This document shows positions 1-6,745 of a stretch of DNA of 7,801 bases, piece by piece. Numbering within the stretch: position 1 is the first letter of the stretch; each line of letters opens with the position of its first letter. Below the pieces are notes generated by a model. It searched no databases. It worked only from the letters and a program-made list of their open reading frames with translations, and was not told the DNA's origin. The DNA comes from Candidatus Kuenenbacteria bacterium CG08_land_8_20_14_0_20_37_23 (GTDB taxonomy: Bacteria; Patescibacteriota; Patescibacteriia; UBA2196; GWA2-42-15). The translations under genes were made by a program, and so were the position numbers. The stretch lies in NCBI GenBank assembly GCA_002778965.1, contig PEXX01000014.1, positions 1 through 7,801 on the forward strand, written 5' to 3'.

Positions 1-1
1 T

Positions 2-2365
2 GGAGGCACGCCGGGCAATTCAAACACGCAAAACACACAAGAAATTAACAACCAAGAGACCAATGACTATCCGAGCGCGTTGATTATCAATGAGCTTTTA
101 CCCAATCCATCTGATGAGGCCCTAGAATGGATTGAGCTCAAAAATTTGTCAAATGCGAACATTAATCTAAATGGCTGGTCTCTCACTGACAGTTCTGGCA
201 AACGATTCGTCATTAATAACATTGTCATTGCCGGCAACAGCTTAGCCGTTTTTCAAAAAAGTGAAACAAAAATATCACTAAACAACTCCGGTGATGTGAT
301 CAGTCTGTTTAATCCAGCGTACACTCTCGTCTATTCCGTAGAATATGAAAATTCTTATGACAAATGGTCTTATGCTCGCGATGAGGACGACTCTTGGCAA
401 TGGACGACCCTACCGACCAAGCTTGAAGAAAATCAATTTAGTTTGCCGACCGTTGAAGCGCCGATCAATACTGGCGGCAGTCCTGTCAATACCGGCGTCA
501 ATTATTCCGACGTTATTCTAATTTCCGAAATTTTGCCCAATCCAACAGGCTCTGACTCCGGGGAGTGGATTGAGCTTTATAACAGCGAAGACAAAGATGT
601 AGATTTGATTGGCTGGCAAGTCGGGGACAATTCATCAAAAAAATACATTATTGCCGCAAGCAATTTTGAGTCAACTGTAATTAAAGCCAAAAAATTCTTT
701 ATTCTGCCGCGCTCCATTAGCGCTATTGCTCTTAATAATACCGGAGGAGATGCCGTCAAGCTCTACTGGCCAAACGGCAGTTTGCTTGATAATATTAATT
801 ATTTTGAAAGCGCAGAGGACGATCACGGCTATGCTCTCATAAATAATAAATGGGTGTGGACATCCTCGCCAACTCCAGGCGGACAAAATATTTTGACCAT
901 TAAAAATCAGCCGCCAATTGTCAACTTTGAAATTGAGGGCAACATTGTTGGTCAGCCCATTATTTTTGATGCCACCGAATCCTATGATCCTGAAGGCGAG
1001 GATTTGATTTATCTTTGGAATTTTGGTGATGCCACTACCACCTTATCTACAACGACCCCAGTGATTAGCCATATTTTTAATAATAGCGGCGATTATTCAG
1101 TCGTCCTGACGGTTAAAGATATTTTGGCCGCAACTGCCGCGCAAGAAAAAAAACTGACGACAGCCAACAATTCGCCGGGAGAAGCCGCCAAAACAGCTGA
1201 AACTTGTCCGCCTAATTGCAAAGTTATTGACATTATGATCACCGAGCTGTTGCCCAATCCCTCTGGTTCAGACACGGAGCTGGAATGGATTGAGATATAC
1301 AATGCCGGCCCGACGCCAGTTGATTTGGTCAACTGGCAGTTGGATGATGCTGAAGCCGGCTCGCACCCCTATATTATTACTGATAATATGACAATATTGC
1401 CAGGAGAATATTTAGTTTTTAATCGACCAACCACTAAAATTGCATTAAATAATAACTATGATTCAGTTCGTTTATTTGATGCGCAAGGCAACCTTGCAAA
1501 TGAAGTAAGCTATAACCAGGTGGCGGAAGACGCTTCTTACGCGCTGGACATCAACTACAACTGGCGCTGGACATACGTCCTGACGCCGGGCGCTGGCAAT
1601 ATCGCCGATATCACCACCTTGCCGGCCATGGCCGCCGAACAAAAATCAAATATTAAAACATCCTTGACTGCAAAATTGGCCGATGTGCGCAACTTTGATT
1701 TTGGCGATTCAATAAAAACAGAGGGTATCGTGGCAGTTGAACCAGGGACGCTCGGCAAAAATATATTTTATATTGTTGCTTCACCTCCAACAGTCAGCGG
1801 CATTCAAATTTATTGTTATAAAAAAGATTTCCCGCTTATGGCCATTGGAGATAAAATAGAAGTGCTTGGCAGCCTGTCGGAAAGCCGTGGAGAAACGCGG
1901 TTAAAAATTACGGATAAAAATAATATTCACCTGATCACCGCGCTTGATCCGCCGCTAAGGTCCGCAGTTCAGATTGAAGACATTGATGAAAATCTTGAGG
2001 GCGCACTTATTGAAATTCAAGGCGAGTTGACTGAAGCAAAAGGATCCGCATGGTGGCTTGATGATTCGACAGAAGAAGTAAAAGTCTATATCAAAACTAC
2101 CACACAAATTAAAAAAGGAAACATCAATATTGGGGACACGTTAAAAATCACTGGAATTGTCTCCCAATGGGACGACGAATATCGTGTTTTGCCAAGATCT
2201 CAAAAAGATATCGAAATTGTCAGTGCTATCAAAGGAGTTACAACAAACAAAATTCAAGATTTAAACAATGCCAATAACAAAATATTCAAATATTTATTAG
2301 CTATTTGTTGCACTATTATAATTATTTTGGCAAGCATTATTATTGAAAGTAAAAAAAAGCAATGA
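2..2365 (+). CDS. Lamin-tail/PKD/OB-fold surface protein, C-terminally membrane-anchored (5' partial)
   Basis: The reading frame is open from the left edge, so the gene begins outside the window; the TTG at 80 is an internal codon. The first residues (GGTPGNSN) resemble the end of a lamin-tail domain, so another copy probably lies upstream. Counting from nucleotide 2, about 787 residues are visible. Three lamin-tail (LTD) domains lie at about 25-140, 170-296 and 409-534, each opening with an I.E.LPNP...EWIE(L/I)YN-type motif. A PKD domain at about 301-388 has the signature YLWNFGD. Two OB-fold-like beta segments lie at about 566-646 and 656-741. A hydrophobic helix at about 761-782 is followed by SKKKQ, which fits a membrane anchor with a short cytoplasmic tail. 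A CPPNC motif precedes the third LTD. LTD and PKD domains are known in exported adhesion-type or nuclease-associated proteins; no catalytic motif is visible, so a binding or structural role on the cell surface is inferred. The gene ends at a terminator shared with the converging rpsP. Confidence 0.85.
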   Translation, partial: GGTPGNSNTQNTQEINNQETNDYPSALIINELLPNPSDEALEWIELKNLSNANINLNGWSLTDSSGKRFVINNIVIAGNSLAVFQKSETKISLNNSGDVISLFNPAYTLVYSVEYENSYDKWSYARDEDDSWQWTTLPTKLEENQFSLPTVEAPINTGGSPVNTGVNYSDVILISEILPNPTGSDSGEWIELYNSEDKDVDLIGWQVGDNSSKKYIIAASNFESTVIKAKKFFILPRSISAIALNNTGGDAVKLYWPNGSLLDNINYFESAEDDHGYALINNKWVWTSSPTPGGQNILTIKNQPPIVNFEIEGNIVGQPIIFDATESYDPEGEDLIYLWNFGDATTTLSTTTPVISHIFNNSGDYSVVLTVKDILAATAAQEKKLTTANNSPGEAAKTAETCPPNCKVIDIMITELLPNPSGSDTELEWIEIYNAGPTPVDLVNWQLDDAEAGSHPYIITDNMTILPGEYLVFNRPTTKIALNNNYDSVRLFDAQGNLANEVSYNQVAEDASYALDINYNWRWTYVLTPGAGNIADITTLPAMAAEQKSNIKTSLTAKLADVRNFDFGDSIKTEGIVAVEPGTLGKNIFYIVASPPTVSGIQIYCYKKDFPLMAIGDKIEVLGSLSESRGETRLKITDKNNIHLITALDPPLRSAVQIEDIDENLEGALIEIQGELTEAKGSAWWLDDSTEEVKVYIKTTTQIKKGNINIGDTLKITGIVSQWDDEYRVLPRSQKDIEIVSAIKGVTTNKIQDLNNANNKIFKYLLAICCTIIIILASIIIESKKKQ

Positions 2366-2398
2366 GTTGACGAAGGCGCCAATAATTGAAAATATCCA

Positions 2399-2423
2399 AA
2401 AACCCCGATATATTCGGGGTTTT
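2399..2423. terminator. Bidirectional intrinsic terminator between convergent genes
   Basis: A 10-bp perfect stem (2399-2408 with 2414-2423, core CCCCGA/TCGGGG) closes a TATAT loop. It has A residues on the left arm and T residues on the right, so it gives a U-rich end in either direction. It lies 34 nt after the lamin-tail gene and 58 nt beyond the rpsP stop codon, and would end both transcripts. Confidence 0.85.
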
Positions 2424-2480
2424 AAAAATTTTACCTAATTTTATTGATGGTAGCCAAAATTATATTTGATAACAGCCACT

Positions 2481-2933
2481 TTATTCACCCGCTTCTGTTT
2501 TCTCTGCTGATTCAATTTTTTGAGCTTCCGCCGGAGTCGCCGGTTTCTCTACATTAACTTTTACTGTTACTTTGTCTTCTTTTTTTTCTGGCACCACCTG
2601 TTTTTCGTCTTGCTTTGCCAAACTTGCTGATTCATTTTTTTTCTTCATCTCCTGTGATTTATTTTTCTTATTAATTTTTGTCGCCTTTACTTTCTTGCCT
2701 TCAATTATATTGTTTCTAACAAACAGATTATTTATAGTAGCGGACATCTGCGCGCCTTGTGAACGCCAATATTCAACTCTTCCTTTTTTAACAACCAGCC
2801 CTTTAGTATGCGGATCGTAGACACCCAAAACTTCGAGCGCCTTTCCCCAAGGATCTCGTTTCTTATCCTGAATAATAATTCTATATTGTGATTTTTTCTT
2901 TTTGCCTGTTCTTGACAAACGAATCATTAACAT
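2481..2933 (-). CDS. rpsP: 30S ribosomal protein S16 with charged C-terminal extension
   Basis: S16 is a small-subunit protein that binds the 5' domain of 16S rRNA and helps assembly. Residues 1-80 carry the family pattern: the MLMIRLSRTGKKK start, YRIIIQDKKRDPWGK, LEVLGVYDP, then RVEYWRSQGAQ and a final N..LF...NII segment. The E. coli protein ends near residue 82. This one runs to 150, and residues 83-150 are a low-complexity tail rich in Lys, Glu and Ala, probably disordered. The ATG at 2933 is chosen because it gives the usual short N-terminus, although the ATG two codons later (2927) is also possible. No Shine-Dalgarno is visible before either. The gene stands apart from its usual partners (rimM, trmD, rplS). 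It instead follows the 16S gene on the same strand, starting 20 nt beyond the pre-16S processing stem, with no terminator or clear promoter between. It ends at the shared terminator at 2399-2423. Confidence 0.93.
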   Translation of the reverse strand: MLMIRLSRTGKKKKSQYRIIIQDKKRDPWGKALEVLGVYDPHTKGLVVKKGRVEYWRSQGAQMSATINNLFVRNNIIEGKKVKATKINKKNKSQEMKKKNESASLAKQDEKQVVPEKKEDKVTVKVNVEKPATPAEAQKIESAEKTEAGE

Positions 2934-2952
2934 AATTCAAACGTTTAAATTT

Positions 2953-2979
2953 TCAACATCTTAACAGCTATAACGTCCA
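2953..2979 (-). other. Pre-16S processing stem, 3' strand
   Basis: This 27-nt segment pairs without interruption with 4767-4793 on the other side of the 16S gene. In the minus-strand RNA the helix has 22 Watson-Crick pairs and 5 G-U pairs, and every difference from perfect complementarity is in the direction that allows wobble. Such a helix enclosing the mature rRNA is the known substrate type for RNase III in 16S maturation. Cleavage here would also separate 16S from rpsP, whose start codon is 20 nt further on. Confidence 0.85.
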
Positions 2980-3113
2980 ACCTTGTCTCATAAGAGACAA
3001 GGATTTTAACTCTGCCCTGGCGCATATGTTATGGCTAGGGTCGACTTATCTTGGGTTATAGATACCCAAGACCAGAGGTTAATTCGACATTGTGTCGAAT
3101 TTGCACTCCTTAG
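2980..3113 (-). other. 16S 3' trailer with consecutive hairpins; no tRNA or 23S
   Basis: The trailer holds four inverted repeats: 3106-3111/3115-3120 (a trailer copy facing the anti-Shine-Dalgarno), 3081-3089/3093-3101 (9 bp), 3050-3056/3064-3070 (7 bp) and 2981-2989/2994-3002 (9 bp, loop ATAA). None is followed by a T-run on the minus strand, so none looks like an intrinsic terminator. I found no tRNA-like T-arm and no 23S start, so this is not a normal 16S-23S spacer. Confidence 0.75.
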
Positions 3114-4613
<1,500 letters not shown>

Positions 4614-5025
4614 AAACTAAGCGTTGTTTAGCATATATAGCTAAAGGCTCTTAGTATAAAGTTTAAAACTTTAAAATTTTATAGGTTCTGAAAACCCACA
4701 ATTTAGTCCTGTTAAATCGCGGCCAAACCGCCTTTTGGCTCTTGGCCAAAAATATAACAGAATAAATAGACGTTATAACTATTAAAACGTTGATTTAATT
4801 TCCCTCTCATATATTTATCATACTAATCAAAAGCAGTATGATCTATTTTGCAAAGAAAAACAGCAACATCTTATTATAAAAATATCACTGTTTTTCTTTG
4901 TAAATTGAGAAAAGTACAAATTGTAACTCACTTTTACATAATCCTTGTATTTTTAAGCGGTTTCTAATAGATATTACTATGCATCCACGCGTAGTTGTCC
5001 ACAAGACCTACTTAAAATTAATGTT
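4614..5025 (-). other. 16S rRNA leader with several stem-loops
   Basis: This is the stretch between the inferred transcription start and mature 16S; it has no credible gene. Inverted repeats seen: 4605-4611/4615-4621 at the mature 5' end, 4627-4632/4640-4645, 4721-4726/4742-4747 enclosing 4730-4732/4737-4739, 4817-4824/4835-4842 (8 bp), and 4851-4863/4888-4900 (13 bp perfect, 24-nt loop). The right arm of the last, read on the minus strand, contains TTTTTCTTTG followed by CAAAAT, loosely like a boxA antitermination element; that resemblance is weak. Confidence 0.6.
4767..4793 (-). other. Pre-16S processing stem, 5' strand
   Basis: This is the partner of 2953-2979. The two segments pair over 27 positions across the whole 16S gene. 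The separation and the continuous helix are as expected for the precursor stem cut by RNase III. Its position shows that transcription must begin above 4793, consistent with the promoter at 5032-5060. Confidence 0.85.
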
Positions 5026-5031
5026 GATTAT

Positions 5032-5060
5032 ATAATAAACTTTTTTACAAAATGTGTCAA
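5032..5060 (-). promoter_or_regulatory. Promoter for the 16S-rpsP transcript
   Basis: On the minus strand a perfect -35 box TTGACA (5060-5055) is followed after 17 nt by TATTAT (5037-5032), which differs from the consensus -10 box at one position. A perfect TATAAT overlaps it at 5032-5027 but would need a 22-nt spacer. The inferred start is near 5025. The promoter lies between the hairpin terminator at 5146-5169 and the 16S leader, as expected for an independently transcribed unit. Confidence 0.7.
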
Positions 5061-5145
5061 GGCAATTCAAATTGGCAGAGCAATAAAACTAAAGCTCCCT
5101 TACTTTATGAACAATCTATATGAAGTGATTATTGCCAAAGGAAAG

Positions 5146-5174
5146 AAGCCTCCAATAATTAGGAGGCTTTTTTT
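5146..5174. terminator. Intrinsic terminator (stronger on the plus strand)
   Basis: An 8-bp perfect stem AAGCCTCC/GGAGGCTT (5146-5153 with 5162-5169) has an 8-nt loop and runs into seven T residues on the plus strand. On the minus strand it is followed by CTTTCCTTT, a weaker U-tract. No plus-strand gene precedes it, so its likely use is to stop minus-strand transcription from the small gene at 5356-5691 before the 16S promoter; an unseen plus-strand small RNA is the alternative. Confidence 0.7.
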
Positions 5175-5200
5175 GAGGGGGGGGGATTTACTTTCTATAA

Positions 5201-5361
5201 TTATACCCATATTATTCATGGAATTTCTAAAAATTCATTTTTTACGCTAATCATAGATTAGTTTTAAAAATCCGTCTTTCACCAATTGGGTGAAGCGTAA
5301 AATTTGATAAAAAACCTAGATTAGCCAAAAAGTTATTAATCATGAATAATAAGGGTTATAG
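5201..5361. repeat. Multi-branched inverted-repeat structure
   Basis: The outer arms 5210-5220 and 5341-5351 pair over 11 bp, continuing through CCC/GGG (5206-5208/5353-5355) with one mismatch and a bulge beyond. Inside lie, in order, GAATTT/AAATTC (5221-5226/5231-5236) and an 8-bp stem TTTTACGC/GCGTAAAA (5240-5247/5295-5302). That stem encloses two hairpins: CTAATC/GATTAG (5247-5252/5256-5261, sharing base 5247 with the stem) and TTCACC/GGTGAA (5278-5283/5289-5294). The arrangement is like a branched RNA fold with a three-way junction. Its right arm overlaps the end of the small gene on the minus strand. Strand and function are unknown; it does not look like a tRNA. Confidence 0.6.
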
Positions 5362-5691
5362 TCTATAAGGCGATAGTCTTTCGACTATCTCCTTATTATT
5401 TATATCCCTAACCACCCATGATGGCATCCCTTTGCGGGAGCCATCTCGAAAAATCCTACACCCACGCCATTCGTGGGTGGATTTTTCTTTCACGGACGAT
5501 GTTCCGTCCGTGAAGAAAATTTTTTGGTACCTCGTGGCATATGCCACGATAGTACCATACATGGGTCTATTACTTGCTCCATCGTAATAGACCCAGATCT
5601 CTTCTATCTCTTGCTGTGACTGTGGTGACACAAAAAAAGTCACAAAAAATAAAAGAAGGAAAAAAACCACAAAAAAAATTTTTTTACCCAT
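5356..5691 (-). CDS. Small secreted or membrane-anchored protein of unknown family, encoded in hairpin-rich DNA
   Basis: I do not recognise this 111-residue protein. The start at 5691 is chosen because AAAGGAGGTGAT lies directly upstream; starting at the earlier in-frame ATG (5709) would translate the Shine-Dalgarno itself. Residues 1-21 are a lysine-led, Phe/Val/Leu-rich segment that should act as a signal peptide or membrane anchor; no AxA-type cleavage site is evident. The remaining 90 residues are polar with several aromatics (EEIWVYYDG, KIFFTDG, THEWRGCRIF, MPSWVV) and one Cys, suggesting a small beta-rich extracytoplasmic domain. Most of the coding DNA from 5365 to 5595 consists of successive inverted repeats, which is very unusual for a protein gene. 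The gene has no operon partner, is bounded by structured DNA on both sides, and probably ends at the terminator at 5146-5169. A non-coding structured RNA that happens to carry an open frame is the alternative, but the ideal ribosome binding site and signal-like N-terminus favour translation. Confidence 0.7.
   Translation of the reverse strand: MGKKIFFVVFFLLLFFVTFFVSPQSQQEIEEIWVYYDGASNRPMYGTIVAYATRYQKIFFTDGTSSVKEKSTHEWRGCRIFRDGSRKGMPSWVVRDINNKEIVERLSPYRL
5365..5595. repeat. Chain of six adjacent hairpins inside a coding region
   Basis: Stems in order: 5365-5370 and 5372-5378 with 5383-5389 and 5391-5396 (13 bp, one mismatch); 5420-5430 with 5436-5445 (9-10 bp, one bulge); 5459-5466 with 5472-5479 (8 bp), extended by 5448-5455 with 5480-5487 across a 3-nt bulge; 5489-5497 with 5506-5514 (9 bp), extended by 5483-5487 with 5515-5519; 5525-5530 and 5532-5538 with 5543-5549 and 5552-5557; and 5562-5573 with 5584-5595 (12 bp perfect). 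The T-run 5481-5487 can serve either the third or the fourth hairpin. Roughly 150 of 231 bases can be paired at once. The stems differ in sequence, so this is not one element copied repeatedly. Confidence 0.85.
5671..5685. repeat. A8T7 homopolymer pair just after a start codon
   Basis: Eight A and seven T residues adjoin on the plus strand, two codons into the small gene on the minus strand (read there as T8 preceded by A7). They encode the Lys-Ile-Phe start of the signal segment. Such runs are prone to slippage, and a one-base change would shift the frame. Confidence 0.7.
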
Positions 5692-5712
5692 GATATCACC
5701 TCCTTTCATGGG
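5687..5712 (-). promoter_or_regulatory. Hairpin displaying an extended Shine-Dalgarno
   Basis: On the minus strand CCCATGA and TCATGGG pair over 7 bp around a 12-nt loop, AAGGAGGTGATA. The loop sequence is complementary to the anti-Shine-Dalgarno of the 16S gene in this window (ATCACCTCCTT). The start codon at 5691 lies in the 3' arm, so the ribosome-binding site is exposed while the AUG is paired. This suggests translation is controlled by opening the stem. Confidence 0.7.
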
Positions 5713-5908
5713 TTGTTTTAGTGGTGGGATAAATTTCCCTTTTAATCCAGAATCAAAGAAATACTTATTCCTGCCGAGTTCTGGATTATTATTGGGTGTG
5801 CCTTATGACACTGGGTAGCGCGAAAAGGCGTGGAATTTTGCGCCAACCCTTTCCCCAACCACAAAAATAACTTAAACATAAAATACAAAACTAGTCAAAA
5901 ATACCTTT
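5713..5908 (-). other. Structured leader and spacer upstream of the small gene
   Basis: No gene is seen here. Inverted repeats are 5743-5752/5779-5788 (10 bp, TAATCCAGAA/TTCTGGATTA, 26-nt loop), a GGGA/TCCC pair at 5726-5729/5736-5739, and 5818-5826/5836-5843 (GCGC-AAAA type, one bulged G). A minus-strand TTGACT at 5898-5893 could be a -35 box, but no good -10 box follows at 16-18 nt, so the promoter of the small gene is not located. Confidence 0.45.
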
Positions 5909-6602
5909 TAGATGATAATTAATGTTACCGAAACAGTAGCGAATAGATAACAAATGGGTTACCGTAGCCTAATATGACTATGTTAACCAAAAAAGAGGTA
6001 TTTCAGCGCTATCTGCCCGAATACCTGAAAGCCTCCAAAAAGGAGTCTTGAATCAATTAGGCGGCGGCTGCCCTTTAAGATGCTAGGGGTTCATCCAGAT
6101 ACAGGCTCAGAATTCATCAACTGGCATTTGAAAAGTTGGTGCGGCCAGAAAACAATTGAATTAATCCGCTCCCGGCCCAATCACAAGAACGATAACGCTT
6201 ATGTGGAACAAAAGAATGGGCATGTCGTCAGAAGATTCCTTGGTTACACTAGGTTTAACGCCAGGGAAACAGTGGAAATTCTCAACCAAATTTATGTGAA
6301 ACTGGAACTCTATCTTAACCACTTTGTGCCTTCTCGCAAATGTGTTAGCAAGATAAGAATCGGAGCCATGCATAAACGTCAATACGATCAGGCACAAACA
6401 CCTTACGCCAGAACCTTGGCTCATCCGGATATCAGCGTTGAAACGAAAGAAAACCTGCGACAGATTCATGCTCGACTTAACCCCCTAGACTTAAAACTGG
6501 AAATTGATAAACTAACCTCGGAGCTCCTAAAAATTCAAAGACAAAACGGCAACTCTGGGACGGATTAAAATACTGATTTTGGCAACCGTTAATTATTATC
6601 TA
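5909..6602 (+). mobile_element. Internally deleted insertion sequence with imperfect terminal inverted repeats
   Basis: The left end 5909-5938 and the reverse complement of the right end 6602-6571 begin almost alike: TAGATGATAATTAA versus TAGATAATAATTAA, continuing into GTTACCGAAA versus GGTTGCCAAAA. Between them lie only a scrap of the transposase start and its C-terminal half, so the element is a deletion derivative of about 0.7 kb. The exact outer boundaries and any target duplication are not clear. It cannot encode its own active transposase. Confidence 0.7.
5974..6568 (+). pseudogene. Broken rve-type (DDE) transposase, IS481/IS1202-like
   Basis: The N-terminal piece starts at 5974 or 5980 (MLTKKEVFQRYLPEYLKASKKE) and stops at 6049-6051. 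A shifted frame just after it (LNQL) hints at a frameshift. The sequence then jumps into the frame read from 6053 to 6568 (first possible ATG 6080), RRRLPFKMLGVHPDTGSEFIN, followed by RSRPNHKNDNAYVEQKNGHVVRR. These are the regions around the second Asp and the Glu of the DDE triad (Asp in HPDTGSEF, Glu in YVEQKNG), typical of integrase-core transposases of the IS481/IS1202 type. The first Asp and the helix-turn-helix region are missing, so well over 150 codons have been lost between about 6052 and 6066. The C-terminal helical part (to GNSGTD) is intact. Catalytic activity is excluded by the missing residue. Family assignment is by motif recognition only. Confidence 0.85.
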
Positions 6603-6634
6603 TAACGCTCTATTTTTGTATAATTTCCCTACTC

Positions 6635-6662
6635 AAAAAGCCCGGCCGAAGCCGGGCTTTTT
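6635..6662. terminator. Strong bidirectional intrinsic terminator
   Basis: A 12-bp perfect stem AAAAAGCCCGGC/GCCGGGCTTTTT (6635-6646 with 6651-6662) has a 4-nt loop. Read on the minus strand the loop is TTCG closed by C-G, the very stable UUCG tetraloop, followed by five T residues. It therefore best serves the LivK-like gene ending at 6740, and can also stop plus-strand transcription leaving the IS remnant. Confidence 0.9.
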
Positions 6663-6666
6663 GATA

Positions 6667-6698
6667 ATCTTTAATCTTAAATCTTTAATCTGAAATCT
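6667..6698. repeat. Short tandem repeat, 14-nt unit
   Basis: Two adjacent copies of ATCTTTAATCT(T/G)AA (6667-6680, 6681-6694) are followed by a partial ATCT. It lies between the terminator and the stop codon of the paralogue tail at 6697-6745. Confidence 0.75.
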
Positions 6699-6745
6699 AT
6701 TCCTCGTACGGCACAAACTGGCCGTTTTTGATGGTTTTTCTAGCG
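6697..6745 (-). pseudogene. C-terminal tail remnant of a second LivK-like gene
   Basis: Reading the minus strand one frame away from the upstream gene and just past its stop gives RKTIKNGQFVPYEE and a stop (TAG at 6699-6697). This matches the usual last residues of LivK-family proteins. The upstream gene already has its own equivalent ending (LKIFRNGKSELYR), so the same C-terminal segment occurs twice in a row. The simplest reading is that a tandem paralogue was lost by recombination and left its last 14 or so codons. A frameshift in a single gene is less likely because both tails align to the same family position. Confidence 0.6.

Noticed and set aside
80..82. TTG as start of the lamin-tail gene
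   Set aside because: The frame is open upstream to the window edge and those residues resemble the end of a preceding lamin-tail domain.
2980..3113. tRNA genes in the region after 16S
   Set aside because: No T-arm, anticodon-arm set or acceptor pairing could be assembled.
5240..5302. tRNA or integron attC-like cloverleaf
   Set aside because: The stems branch suggestively, but there is no T-loop motif or CCA end, and no attC core sites.
5365..5595. CRISPR array or dispersed palindromic element
   Set aside because: The hairpins do not repeat one another and there are no regular spacers.
5707..5709. ATG as start of the small gene
   Set aside because: It lies upstream of the Shine-Dalgarno, which would be translated; the ATG at 5691 has ideal spacing.
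6619..6624. TATAAT on the plus strand as a promoter
   Set aside because: It has no -35 box at suitable distance and would fire directly into the terminator at 6635-6662.
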